From positions 806,001 through 870,000 of the forward strand of contig JACPYL010000010.1 in assembly GCA_016196065.1 (NCBI GenBank): a DNA stretch of 64,000 nucleotides, written 5' to 3'. The notes under the pieces were generated by a model. It did no database searches and was not told the DNA's origin. It saw nothing but the letters and a program-made list of their open reading frames with translations. Source of the stretch: Acidobacteriota bacterium. Its GTDB lineage: Bacteria; Acidobacteriota; Terriglobia; Terriglobales; Acidobacteriaceae. Below are positions 54,601 to 63,528 of the stretch, piece by piece (positions within the stretch are counted from its first letter, which is position 1; each line of letters opens with the position of its first letter). The position numbers and the translations under genes are program-made.

Positions 54601-56553
54601 TTAAAAGAACGACTTTCTGAATGAGTCGTGCCGTGCCTGCGCGGTCTTCATCAACTGCGCAAACTCTGGTTCATCGTGAAGGCTGTTGAGGAGTGGATCG
54701 ACAACGAAGTAGGGATACGCGAAGAACCCTTTGTCGATGCTGATGGCCAAGACACGAGTTGCGGAAACGCGGTCTCCAAGTACGGCATAGGCCTGACCGA
54801 TTTTGAAGATGGCTTCGGAATCGCCCACTCCGCGCTCCTTAACCTTGTCCTCGGCATCGCGCAGAATTTCTAACCCTTTCGGTCGCTGGCTGGCGATTCC
54901 GTAGCTCAGCGCTTTTCCGACCTGCGCTTGAAGAAGAGATGGATCAAGCTCGTACGCGCGATCAAAATCCCTCGTTGCGGCTGGCCAGTCCTTCTTGTAA
55001 TACTCAGCGAACCCCCGGTAGAAAAAGATGAACGCGGATTCGTTTGTCTTGGGCAGGCTTTCGAGAAATTTGTCGTACTGGCCGAGATAGAGATACGCAT
55101 TGAGCGCCGAGCTGTTCAGCTTCACCAGGGGATCGAGGCTGCGGGCGCGCTCGCATTCCGCGGCGGATTCCTTCAACATCCCCGCAAAACGGTAGGCATA
55201 ACCCAGTTCCCAGTGAACTTCGGCGTGATCTGGATTGGTTTTGAGGGCTTCTCGCAGCAACGGGACCGATTGCTCGACCCGGCCTGTGTCGGTATAGAAG
55301 TTGGCCAGATAGACGCGAGCGTCGATCAGAGCGGGTTGCAATGTCAGGGCTTTTTCGAAGGCAGCCTGTGCTTTTTGATAATGTTCTCGTCCGCCAAACT
55401 CAAAAGAGGCGCTGGCGTTGTAGGAGCGGCCAAGATAGGCCCACGTCAGCGCATAGGACGGCGTGATCTCAGCTGACTTTTCAAACATTTTCACAGCAAG
55501 CGGGAACATGTCGCGCGAGTAAAGGTCCACACCGCGCAGATAGTATTCGTAAGCGATGGGATCAACCGGCTGCTCGGGCTTGAGTTGTTCCGCTTCCGAC
55601 GGCGACAGATTCAGTTCCAGTCCCTTGATGATTTCCTGCGCCACCCGGTCGTGGACAGTGAGAAGGTTCTCAACCTTCACCTCAAAGGCGCCCTTCCACA
55701 GGATGTTGTCGGTTCCGGCGTCGACGAGTTGACAGGTGATTCTCAGCGCGTCGCCGTCGCGGATGAAGTTTCCCATGAGCAGAGTGTCCACGTTCAACTC
55801 GGCGGCTGTCTTTGGAATATCAATGGTTTGATCGCGATACTTCGCGACGGCATACGACGGACGGACTCGCAGGGCCTGGACATAGCCAAGCTTTGTGATC
55901 ACGGCATCCGCCAGAGAGTAGCCGAGGAAGTCGCTGTCGGGATCGTGCCGAAGATTCTGGAAAGGAAGAATGGCAAGGCGGCGGTGCGTCTCTGCCGGAA
56001 GCTTGCTGATGGTGCGTTGCTGGTACCAGGCATAAGTCAACGCAGCGATCAGGATTCCGACCAGCACCAGGAGGGCAGCTATCAATCGGGGGAACTTCGG
56101 AGCAGCAAGTTCGGGCGACTTCAGATGCGATTCGCGTTCATCGGCCACAGGTTCAGGCGGCGTCATTGCCAAACGGACGGCCGGCGCTCGGGTCCCGGTG
56201 GAGGACTCGCTTTCTTCCAGCAACTCGGTGACAGTGGGAAGGAAGCGGTAGCCCCTCTTCGGAACGGTCTCGATCAGTTCGCGGCCTTCGCCATCATGAG
56301 GATCGCCGAGAGCCTTGCGGAGAGCGGAAATGTTGACGGTGAGATTGGCATCCTCAACAAAACTGTCGGGCCAAAGCTTCCGCATCAATTCGTCTTTGGA
56401 GAGGAGGCGTCCATTGCTCTGGAGGAGAACGAGGAGCAGTTCGAAGGTCTTTGGAGTCAGTGAAACGGGCTTTCCGTCGCGCAGCAGGAGTTGCTGCGCG
56501 GGGTCGAAACGGAATCCCGCAAACTCGTATAAGAGTTTTGTCTCCAATGCCAT
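54601..56553 (-). CDS. CadC-like transmembrane regulator with TPR repeats
   Basis: A 650-residue one-component regulator. Residues 1-110 are a winged helix of the OmpR/PhoB type (LTPKTFELLLVLLQSNGRLLS, VEDANLTVNISALRKALGD, ETVPKRGYRF). One membrane helix follows near 175 (LIAALLVLVGILIAALTYAW). The outer part begins with a TolB-like segment (RRLAILPFQNLRHDPDSDFLG) and ends in several tetratricopeptide repeats. This ToxR/CadC architecture is common in Acidobacteriota. It probably senses an external or periplasmic state and controls transcription directly from the membrane. The neighbouring secreted protein at 56807 is divergent and could be a target, by position only. Confidence 0.87.
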   Translation of the reverse strand: MALETKLLYEFAGFRFDPAQQLLLRDGKPVSLTPKTFELLLVLLQSNGRLLSKDELMRKLWPDSFVEDANLTVNISALRKALGDPHDGEGRELIETVPKRGYRFLPTVTELLEESESSTGTRAPAVRLAMTPPEPVADERESHLKSPELAAPKFPRLIAALLVLVGILIAALTYAWYQQRTISKLPAETHRRLAILPFQNLRHDPDSDFLGYSLADAVITKLGYVQALRVRPSYAVAKYRDQTIDIPKTAAELNVDTLLMGNFIRDGDALRITCQLVDAGTDNILWKGAFEVKVENLLTVHDRVAQEIIKGLELNLSPSEAEQLKPEQPVDPIAYEYYLRGVDLYSRDMFPLAVKMFEKSAEITPSYALTWAYLGRSYNASASFEFGGREHYQKAQAAFEKALTLQPALIDARVYLANFYTDTGRVEQSVPLLREALKTNPDHAEVHWELGYAYRFAGMLKESAAECERARSLDPLVKLNSSALNAYLYLGQYDKFLESLPKTNESAFIFFYRGFAEYYKKDWPAATRDFDRAYELDPSLLQAQVGKALSYGIASQRPKGLEILRDAEDKVKERGVGDSEAIFKIGQAYAVLGDRVSATRVLAISIDKGFFAYPYFVVDPLLNSLHDEPEFAQLMKTAQARHDSFRKSFF

Positions 56554-56806
56554 AGCCGTCTTTGCAAAAAATTTGGATTATTCTTGTAAATCTTTTTCGG
56601 ACTACTAAGGACTTCGCTGGGCGTGTCGGCTACTGTGTGCCTGCCACTGAGCCGCACCTTGGCAAACGATTGTAGATGCCATGTTTCCCTGCGGCAAGGC
56701 TTGAGGCCAAAGCGGAAGCTTTCCGCGGGGAAGACAAGTGCAGGGTTGCAAAACTTTGCACAACATCAAGAGTTCGAAAAGACACCATTACAAGGAGACT
56801 AAAGCA

Positions 56807-57472
56807 ATGACTAGCATCACTCCCAATACCATCAAGGCCGGACTGATCCTGCTGGCGGCTGTGGCAATGGCAACGATTGTCCTGGCAGTACAGCCCGCTT
56901 TCGCTCAGGACGCGGCGCAAGACGAGATCAGCTTTGATTTGCATGTGAACCCCAAGTTTGCCGCGTGCCAGGGCGTCCCAAACGGCTCGGCCCCAGCGGT
57001 TCACGTCACGGTAAAGCGCGGAAAATTCGCCGACACACTAACGATCGAAGGCAACAATTTCCTCCCACACCTTGCGTTCGACATGTTCACGGTACAACGC
57101 AGCAACCTGCTCGCAAACGGCAATGCGGATCCTAATTTCACCAACTTCGGCATGGCGTGGTATCAAAGCGATCTCCAGGCCAACGGACTGGGGCACTTCA
57201 AAACCACCATCAAGACGATTCTGCTGGATCAGATTTTCGGGTTTGATCCCGATGCCTCGCTGGCGCCGACCAACACGTTCCATGTTGGCTTCTGGTTCAA
57301 TGATCCGAATGATGCGAACAAGAATGGCTGTACTTTCGACATCACGAAGTTCACGCCGTTCAACGGTGATCACCACGCCGGACCGGTGGCATTCATCAGC
57401 CTTCCGAATGCTCAAACCAATCTTGGGCCGTTGTGCACAAGCCCGAACAATAGTGGCACTTGCAATCCGTAA
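56807..57472 (+). CDS. Secreted protein of unknown function
   Basis: The ATG at 56807 has AAGGAG ten bases upstream; the frame to 56738 lacks a signal at its end. The 221-residue product has a signal peptide (AGLILLAAVAMATIVLAVQPAFAQ). The mature part has four cysteines (AACQG, NGCTF, PLCTS and GTCNP), which could form two disulfides. No family is recognised. A terminator follows, so it is monocistronic. It is transcribed away from the CadC-like regulator. Confidence 0.72.
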   Translation: MTSITPNTIKAGLILLAAVAMATIVLAVQPAFAQDAAQDEISFDLHVNPKFAACQGVPNGSAPAVHVTVKRGKFADTLTIEGNNFLPHLAFDMFTVQRSNLLANGNADPNFTNFGMAWYQSDLQANGLGHFKTTIKTILLDQIFGFDPDASLAPTNTFHVGFWFNDPNDANKNGCTFDITKFTPFNGDHHAGPVAFISLPNAQTNLGPLCTSPNNSGTCNP

Positions 57473-57491
57473 ATGGGGAAACTGAACACTT

Positions 57492-57519
57492 TGCGGGGTG
57501 AACGAAAGTTCGCCCCGCA
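57492..57519 (+). terminator. Rho-independent terminator after the secreted protein gene
   Basis: TGCGGGGTGAAC at 57492-57503 pairs with GTTCGCCCCGCA at 57508-57519 around a GAAA tetraloop, with one G-U pair, followed by GTATTCTTC. Confidence 0.75.
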
Positions 57520-57539
57520 GTATTCTTCTGTAAGAAGCG

Positions 57540-57564
57540 CTATAACACGCTAACCGTGTTATAG
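57540..57564. promoter_or_regulatory. Perfect palindrome upstream of the thioredoxin-like gene
   Basis: CTATAACACG at 57540-57549 and CGTGTTATAG at 57555-57564 are perfect ten-base arms around a five-base CTAAC spacer. The palindrome ends eight bases before the ATG at 57573. It is AT-rich without a T-run, so an operator for a dimeric repressor of TetR type is more likely than a terminator. Confidence 0.55.
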
Positions 57565-57572
57565 TTCCGGCC

Positions 57573-58085
57573 ATGTGGCCGAAGAACTTGTTAGTTAGTT
57601 GTGCGTTCACACTTCTGTTGCTCGTTCCCTCCGCTGTACTTGCAGGATCTGACGACCGCGAGCCCGCTCCCCGCTTTCACGCCAAGACGATGGAGGGCGA
57701 GCAGTTCACCAATGAATCCGTGAAAGGGAGAGTCGTTCTGTTTCAGTTCTGGACGACGTGGTGTCCTTACTGCAAGAGTGAAGAAGCCCTGGTCAACGAC
57801 ATCACCAAGGAATTTTCGGACAAGGGATTGATTGTTCTGGCGGTGGATGTGGCCGAGTCGAAGAAGAAGGTTGTGGAGTATCTGAAGGACCATCCTCGCA
57901 AGTGCCGCATCGTGTTGACGAGCGATACGAATCTGGCGGCCATGTACGCGGCGAATTCGTATCCCATTTACGTTGTTGTCGATCGTGATGGAAAGATCGT
58001 GGATACACAGCGCGGGGCGGGTGGAGAACGGTCGCTGCGGCGGATGCTGGAGAGTGCGGGGCTGGAATCGAAGGGGACGGAATAG
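57573..58085 (+). CDS. Exported thioredoxin-like protein (TlpA/ResA type)
   Basis: A 170-residue protein with a signal peptide (SCAFTLLLLVPSAVLAG). The redox motif WCPYC is at residues 63-67 in FQFWTTWCPYCKSEE, and the cis-proline is in SYPIYVVVD. This is the TlpA/ResA branch, which reduces disulfides or apocytochrome c cysteines in the periplasm. Position 66 is Tyr; TlpA and ResA more often have Pro or Glu there. A perfect palindrome just before the start codon may control it. No cytochrome-assembly genes are adjacent. Confidence 0.88.
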   Translation: MWPKNLLVSCAFTLLLLVPSAVLAGSDDREPAPRFHAKTMEGEQFTNESVKGRVVLFQFWTTWCPYCKSEEALVNDITKEFSDKGLIVLAVDVAESKKKVVEYLKDHPRKCRIVLTSDTNLAAMYAANSYPIYVVVDRDGKIVDTQRGAGGERSLRRMLESAGLESKGTE

Positions 58086-58158
58086 GATCGAACATTCAAC
58101 AGGTCGGCTGAAGTTACTGGGGAAGTCCGCGGCGCGTACCTCAGGGGCTGAAGCCACC

Positions 58159-58327
58159 ACTCAAGAGAATGCCTTATCGCAGCGGTAAACCGCTGCGCCA
58201 CCCAAAAACGGAGTCTTCACTACCCAAGAACGGAGCTTGCCCTTCCCGAAAACGGAGTTTTCAGTAAGCTGTGAAGGCCAACTCAAGATAAGTCTTGTCG
58301 CAGCGGCAAACCGCTGCGCAACCCAAA
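58159..58327. repeat. Repeat cluster: paired hairpin direct repeats and ACGGAG tandem units
   Basis: Two direct copies of about 47 bases (58159-58206 and 58281-58327) each contain a GCAGCGG-YAAA-CCGCTGC hairpin (58179-58196 and 58300-58317) and end in ACCCAAA. Between them stand three short units of the form ACCCAAGAACGGAG (from about 58200, 58222 and 58244). The whole cluster fills the gap between two convergent genes and may also stop transcription. No coding frame is supported here. Confidence 0.8.
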
Positions 58328-58350
58328 CGCCAATATCGGCTAGCGCACTG

Positions 58351-60822
58351 TCAATGCGGTGCCTGATTGGTCTCCGCCAGAAATCGATCTTGACACTGCT
58401 TCGCGGCGGTCACGAGTTGCGCGAACTCTGGATCGCCGCGCAGCTTGGCCAGAAAAGGATCCGTCCGCAAGGGGGTGACCGCGCAATAGTTTCTCTCGAT
58501 GACGTTCTTGATCATCGGTAAGGCGAGGTCTTTCCTGCCGCAATAGGACATCCAGGTTGCGTAGAAGTAGGTGTTCTCGGGATCGGGATCGCCTATGCCC
58601 AATTTTGCGAAGGCCTGGCTGGCCTGATCGGGTACCGAGCGGCCCGAGGAAGTGATGCAGGGCACGAGAAACTGATCGCGCATGGGCGCGCCTTTTTTCG
58701 TCATCTCCACGGCTTCGGTGATTTTGCCCTGCACGGCATAGATTCGAGCCAACTGGCGAGCCGACCATTCCGAGCCAGCGTCCAATTGGGCAAATAAGAA
58801 CGCCCTTTCAGGATTACCCAATTGTTCCTGCACCAGAGAGCAGGAACGATATTGATAGTTTCCCGGATCCAGCGACAAAGCCTGTTCACATTCCTTCGCC
58901 GCTTCTTCGGTCATGCCGGCATAGCGAAGGACGTAATTCAGCGAGAAATGGGCATTGGCGTTATCGGGGCGGCGGCGGATGAGTTCCTTGGCATCGAGGT
59001 AAGCCCTGGCCAGTTCTCCTCGTTCTACGCGGTTGGTGATCAGTTGCCCGGCGGCGAAGGTCAGGTTGGGATCGAGGGTGAGGCTGCGCTCCAAGGCCGT
59101 GTTTGAGCGTCGGAACACCTCTTCGCCTCCTCCGCCATAACTGGCGTCGTAGTAATAGCGCAGGCCTAGAGCGGCCCAGGCAGGGGCGTAGGCGGGATCG
59201 AGTCCAACGGCGCGTTCGAGCATGGCGATCGCGTCCTTGTTGGGGGCAGGATCGTGGGGAGCGGAAACGCTGCGCAGATAAAGATCGTAGGCTTCTTCGT
59301 TGCGGGGGCGGGTGCCGGCATCGGCGGAATTGGCGGCGACGCCAATGGCGGGAACGAGACCCTGGCGGACTCGCGACGTGATCTGTCCGCTCATGCCGAC
59401 CATATCGAGAGCGGCCACAGTCATCGTGTCGCGCCATCGCGTGCGGTTGTTCTCGACGTCGATCGCTTCGAGCGTCACCTGGAGGCGGTCGCCCTCTTTG
59501 AGATAGTGGCCAGTGACGATGTCGGTTACGTGCATCTCATGGCCGGCCTGTTGCAGGTCGAGATTATCGGCGGTGTATTTGCGCGTAGTCGCAAACGGGC
59601 GGATAGACAGAGAATGAACCGAGCTCAAAGCGGTGGCGATTTCATCCGGCAGGGCGAGGCGGAGGTAATCGACATCTTTGTCGGAGCCCATGTTCTGGAA
59701 GGGAAGGACGGCAATGGTAGTCGGAACTGAACTGGGAGAGGCTGACTGTCGACCATGCCGGAACGCCCACAGGCCGATTGCGATCAAGGTGGCGGCCAGT
59801 GCAGCGCCGATCCATGCTAGGTGCTTGTAGGGCTTTGGCGGTTCGGCAGGAGCGACGGCTGGGCGCGAGCCCGAAGAGCGATGCGCCGGAACTGTTGAAG
59901 CGCTGGATGGGAGCGAGTCTTCCTCGCCGGCCTCGGGAAGGATCGCTCGTCCGGATTCGGTGTCGCGTTTAAGGCGCATCAGTTCAGCGCGCATCTCGGA
60001 CGCGTGCTGATAGCGCAAATTGCGGTCTTTTTCGAGTGCGCGATTCAGAATGTCGTCGAACCGCGGTGGCAACTCAGGATTCAGGCGCAGGGGCGGAGCT
60101 GGTGCGCGCTCCAGGATCGAATTGAAGATGACGCCGGAGGTGTCTCCGCGAAAAGGCAGGATTCCGGTGGCCATTTCGTAGAGGACGACGCCGAAGGAGA
60201 ACAGGTCGGTGCGGGGATCGAGATCCTTGCCGCGCACTTGTTCGGGCGACATGTAAGCGACGGTACCCACGGCGGTGCCGGGACTGGTCAGGTGCTCCGG
60301 GGCGGTAGCTTCGACAGTGGCGTCGGAGTTGGCGGCGGACTTGTTGAGATTGGTTGAGACCTTAGCCAGTCCGAAGTCGAGCACCTTGGCGTGGCCGCGC
60401 TTGGTGACAAAGATGTTGGCGGGCTTGATGTCGCGATGGATGATGCCTTCACTATGAGCGGCGTCGAGGGCGTCAGCGATTTCAATGGCGAGGGAGAGCA
60501 GCACTTCGGTATCGAGCGGGCGGCCTGCGATCTGGTGCTTCAGGGTGACGCCGTCGAGATACTCCATGGCGATGAAGGCGTGGCCCTCGTGCTCGCCGAA
60601 GTCGTAGATGGTGCAAATGTTGGGGTGGTTGAGGGCCGAGGCAGCGCGGGCTTCACGGCGAAAACGCTCCAGGGATTGTGAATCGCGAGCAACGTCTTCC
60701 GGCAGGAATTTAAGGGCTACGACGCGGCCAAGGTTTGTGTCTTCGGCTTTGTAGACCACGCCCATTCCGCCTCCGCCGAGCTTTTCGAGGACGCGGTAAT
60801 GGGAGATCGTCTGGCCGATCAT
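58351..60822 (-). CDS. Membrane Ser/Thr protein kinase with TPR sensor domain
   Basis: An 823-residue protein. Residues 1-270 are a Hanks-type kinase: glycine loop [15 protein letters not shown], Lys38, the catalytic HRDIKPAN with D131, DFG at 149-151 and [11 protein letters not shown] linker, one membrane helix near 335-350 ([19 protein letters not shown]) and a TolB-like segment ([20 protein letters not shown]) follow, then tetratricopeptide repeats to the end. The kinase would be cytoplasmic and the TPR part outside. This architecture is frequent in Acidobacteriota. Its outer half is organised like that of the CadC-type regulator at 54601-56553, so the two may sense similar signals. Confidence 0.92.
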   Translation of the reverse strand: MIGQTISHYRVLEKLGGGGMGVVYKAEDTNLGRVVALKFLPEDVARDSQSLERFRREARAASALNHPNICTIYDFGEHEGHAFIAMEYLDGVTLKHQIAGRPLDTEVLLSLAIEIADALDAAHSEGIIHRDIKPANIFVTKRGHAKVLDFGLAKVSTNLNKSAANSDATVEATAPEHLTSPGTAVGTVAYMSPEQVRGKDLDPRTDLFSFGVVLYEMATGILPFRGDTSGVIFNSILERAPAPPLRLNPELPPRFDDILNRALEKDRNLRYQHASEMRAELMRLKRDTESGRAILPEAGEEDSLPSSASTVPAHRSSGSRPAVAPAEPPKPYKHLAWIGAALAATLIAIGLWAFRHGRQSASPSSVPTTIAVLPFQNMGSDKDVDYLRLALPDEIATALSSVHSLSIRPFATTRKYTADNLDLQQAGHEMHVTDIVTGHYLKEGDRLQVTLEAIDVENNRTRWRDTMTVAALDMVGMSGQITSRVRQGLVPAIGVAANSADAGTRPRNEEAYDLYLRSVSAPHDPAPNKDAIAMLERAVGLDPAYAPAWAALGLRYYYDASYGGGGEEVFRRSNTALERSLTLDPNLTFAAGQLITNRVERGELARAYLDAKELIRRRPDNANAHFSLNYVLRYAGMTEEAAKECEQALSLDPGNYQYRSCSLVQEQLGNPERAFLFAQLDAGSEWSARQLARIYAVQGKITEAVEMTKKGAPMRDQFLVPCITSSGRSVPDQASQAFAKLGIGDPDPENTYFYATWMSYCGRKDLALPMIKNVIERNYCAVTPLRTDPFLAKLRGDPEFAQLVTAAKQCQDRFLAETNQAPH

Positions 60823-60879
60823 GGAAGGGATAAGGGTACGTGGGGGGAAAGTCGGAAGTCAATGAATGGCGCCTACACG

Positions 60880-60905
60880 AACAAAGGCCGCCCGCGGGCG
60901 GCCTT
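60880..60905 (-). terminator. Terminator after the LuxR-type regulator gene
   Basis: AAGGCCGCCC at 60884-60893 pairs perfectly with 60896-60905 around a two-base loop. On the minus strand the stem is followed by TTTGTTCG. It separates the regulator gene from the kinase gene downstream of it. Confidence 0.7.
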
Positions 60906-60924
60906 CTTGACGCCAAGACAAATT

Positions 60925-61602
60925 CTAGTTCGGTACGCCAGCGCCCTGCGGCGGTGCCGGCATCGTGCTTGCAACGGCCGATGCGGCTTCGTTCAGGATG
61001 CGGTGGTGGATAGTGAACAACGCCAATTCCAGACGATCCGAGACACCGATCTTGTCGTAGACGTTGCGCAGATAGTTCTTGATGACCTGCTCCGTGGTGC
61101 CGAGCTGGGTGGCAATTTCCTTGTTCTTGTATCCCTGAACGATCAACGCCACGATGCGGAGTTCCTTGGCGGTGAGGCGGTCGCGGACACGCAAGCCGAC
61201 CATATCGTTCTCGGTGAGTTCACTGGGGACGGCCATGTCCTGTACCCAGGTTTCCCCGCGGGCTACTTTTCGAACGCAATCGACCAGAGCAGCGCTGGTC
61301 ACGTTGCGGTAAACGACTCCATGCGCTCCCACGGCCATGTAACGCTGGGCGCTCTCGCCAGTGTCGGCAAGGATGACGACCCTGGTCTTATTTTTGTTGG
61401 CAGCGGAAAGGACGGCATTGAAGTCGGAGTGGAACCCTCCGGCAATGATGAGCACGGCGGCGCGGAACTTATCGAGCGCCATGAGCATCTGCTCGGTAGT
61501 TTGCGCCTGGGCCACGATGCGCATTTCGTCTTCGACGGCCAGCACCTTGGCGATGCCGGCTCGGAAAATCGCCTGATTGTCGGCCAGTATGAGCTTCAGC
61601 AT
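60925..61602 (-). CDS. LuxR/NarL-type regulator with degenerate receiver domain
   Basis: A 225-residue two-domain protein. The N-terminal part follows the receiver pattern (LKLILADNQAIFRAGI, RVVILADTGES, GAHGVVYRNVTSAAL). However, the phospho-acceptor position in RAAVLIIAGGF is Ala or Gly, and one acid of the acidic pair is Asn. The C-terminal helix-turn-helix (LTAKELRIVALIVQGYKNKE, IKNYLRNVYDKIGVSDRLEL) is intact. It probably binds DNA independently of phosphorylation. No histidine kinase is adjacent; the PilZ gene lies directly upstream on the same strand. Confidence 0.87.
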   Translation of the reverse strand: MLKLILADNQAIFRAGIAKVLAVEDEMRIVAQAQTTEQMLMALDKFRAAVLIIAGGFHSDFNAVLSAANKNKTRVVILADTGESAQRYMAVGAHGVVYRNVTSAALVDCVRKVARGETWVQDMAVPSELTENDMVGLRVRDRLTAKELRIVALIVQGYKNKEIATQLGTTEQVIKNYLRNVYDKIGVSDRLELALFTIHHRILNEAASAVASTMPAPPQGAGVPN

Positions 61603-61621
61603 GTGCGCTCCACGTTAAGAG

Positions 61622-61951
61622 TTACGAGTTACGGACGAACTCATACGAATCGATTACGCAGGCTACGCCACGATTGTCCGTGGGAGCAGCGCCAGCCGCG
61701 GGTTCATCGGTCCGCACGACGCGGCCGCGGCATTGAATGACAACGTCTTCTTTGCCGCCGGTGACATCGGGCGGCAGCGTGATTTCAAACTCTACGGGTG
61801 AGCCGACTTCGAGCGATGCATCGGCACGAATATAAACGCCGGCAGCGCTCAGATTGCCAGTCACGCCGCTGGTATCGACCGTGGCATCGCCCTTATGGAT
61901 CTTTATCGGCAATTCCAGCGGAAACCTTTTTCCAGTGCGCGCGTCGGACAC
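61622..61951 (-). CDS. PilZ-domain protein (probable cyclic-di-GMP binding)
   Basis: The start is placed at GTG 61951 because GAGGAGG lies four bases upstream; the longer frame to 62089 adds sequence without domain character. The 109-residue product is a single PilZ domain: RTGKRFPLELPIKI, GNLSAAGVYIRADASLEVGS and FEITLPPDV. The RxxxR motif of typical c-di-GMP binders is only partly met (RTGKR), and the second motif reads NLSAAG instead of D/NxSxxG, which still fits. It could couple c-di-GMP to the exopolysaccharide genes upstream or to the regulator downstream. The gap to the regulator gene is 19 bases. Confidence 0.8.
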   Translation of the reverse strand: MSDARTGKRFPLELPIKIHKGDATVDTSGVTGNLSAAGVYIRADASLEVGSPVEFEITLPPDVTGGKEDVVIQCRGRVVRTDEPAAGAAPTDNRGVACVIDSYEFVRNS

Positions 61952-62169
61952 GAGTCCTCCTCTACCCTGGCTCTGTAATTCCTGGCAGCCAGATTCCTGA
62001 CGAATTCCCAGCACAGAGCCTAATGAGTAGCTTAGGGCGGTTATATCACGGAACACATCGCTGTAAAAGCCCGAAACCCTTGGGAACACAGTAAGAACTA
62101 GGTACCTCCCCCATTGGAGTCATGAAGATAGCGGGTGCCGAGGGTTCTGGGACGGGTGGGACACCGAGC

Positions 62170-63528
62170 CTAAGATTCGATGTGCCGGGGCTTCGGTTCG
62201 AGAATCAGATTGTGACGCCGCACTCGGCGGCGCTGGGATTCCGGAAATGGGGCAGCTGCGGCGACGGCGCACAGGACATAGAACAGAGCGGCGTTGGCGG
62301 GAATCTGGAGATTGAAGTCAAGAAAGCTGTGGATCAATATCCCCCCGCAGCCGAGCAGTGCCGCAACCGTAAGGGTGCCGTTGACGGTGTCCGTCCAGTT
62401 TTTCAGTTTGGCTCTCGCACGGCGGAACGTGAGGAACAGGAACCAGATCGCAATCGCGAAGCCGGGGATCCCAGTCTCCACCAGCAGTTGTAAGTAGTCG
62501 TTGTGGGCCTGATTCACAAAAAAGCTGGTGTAGAAGCTTCGGAATTGCGGGTACACAACGGGAAACGTTCCCAGCCCCCATCCGAGGAATGGTCGCTCGC
62601 GCAACATGCGGAGGCAGTCGCGATCGATGGTCACGCGGACCCCGCCGGTGAGCTCCTGCCGCGTCTCACTCTCGATGCTGGCCATGCGGTGAGAGAGTTT
62701 GTTTCCGCCCAGCCAAATCAGAAAGCCTATGACAACAGCCAGAAAAAGTCCGAGGGCGACGTGCTGTTTCCAATCCCCACGTTTGCGCAGCAGTATTGCC
62801 AGTACGATCATCTCCGCAGCGAAGGCGAGCATGCCGCCGCGCGACCCTGAGAGAAAAATTGTTCCCGCCATCAGTGCGCCGATCCCGGCCACGACCAGCT
62901 TGCGATTGCCCTCGGTGTGGCGCGACAAGGCCAACACCAGCGGGAAGGGAACGAGCATCTCCATGAGTCCAGCGTAGTGATTGTGGTTGACGTAGGGACC
63001 GTAGATCAGGCCACCCTGCTCCAGCGGCCAGATCCAATAGAGCTTGCCGTTGGGGGCGATTCCTTGCAGCAAGGAAAAAGAGGCGACCACCAGTCCGTAG
63101 CCGCAGATGATTTTGGCGAGAGATCTGGCTTGCGAGGATCGTTTTAGATTTTGCGTGGCGACAAAAACCAGCATTCCAAAGCTGGCATAAAGGAGGAGAA
63201 GCGAGTAGGTGATGTGGCGGTAAGCAGTGCTCCCCGTGATCCATTGCAGAGCCACAAGCGCGGCGAAGGCCAGCATGGGAGCATACAACGGGTGCCACTC
63301 GACCTTGATCTCCTGATGGTTCCACTGAAGGAGCCCCCACGCTATGAACAGCGCAGCAGCGCAGGATTCCAGCGAGAAGATGGCCCAGGGTTGGACCGCA
63401 CCGAAAGCCAGGGGAGCCGCAAGCAATACGACGACAGTGCCAGCCAAGAGCGCGGAACTGGATGCGCTCACGCTCAAGCGCGAAACGGACGGTTCAGGAA
63501 TGGGCGGACGTGCCAAGGCGGAACTCAT
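62170..63528 (-). CDS. O-antigen ligase/polymerase family membrane protein
   Basis: A 452-residue protein with ten or more membrane helices. Family marks are the large periplasmic loop with YVNHNHYAGLMEM, SGSRGGMLAFAAEM, GWGLGTFPVVYPQFRS and NQAHNDYLQLLVETGIPG, typical of WaaL/Wzy-type proteins. It would join or polymerise polysaccharide repeat units on the periplasmic side. Its ATG overlaps the stop of the partial gene upstream by four bases (ATGA), so both belong to one transcription unit that extends beyond the window. Confidence 0.88.
   Translation of the reverse strand: MSSALARPPIPEPSVSRLSVSASSSALLAGTVVVLLAAPLAFGAVQPWAIFSLESCAAALFIAWGLLQWNHQEIKVEWHPLYAPMLAFAALVALQWITGSTAYRHITYSLLLLYASFGMLVFVATQNLKRSSQARSLAKIICGYGLVVASFSLLQGIAPNGKLYWIWPLEQGGLIYGPYVNHNHYAGLMEMLVPFPLVLALSRHTEGNRKLVVAGIGALMAGTIFLSGSRGGMLAFAAEMIVLAILLRKRGDWKQHVALGLFLAVVIGFLIWLGGNKLSHRMASIESETRQELTGGVRVTIDRDCLRMLRERPFLGWGLGTFPVVYPQFRSFYTSFFVNQAHNDYLQLLVETGIPGFAIAIWFLFLTFRRARAKLKNWTDTVNGTLTVAALLGCGGILIHSFLDFNLQIPANAALFYVLCAVAAAAPFPESQRRRVRRHNLILEPKPRHIES

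Noticed and set aside
58159-58327. CRISPR array
   Set aside because: There are only two hairpin copies with a 75-base interval and no regular spacer pattern; no cas gene is near.
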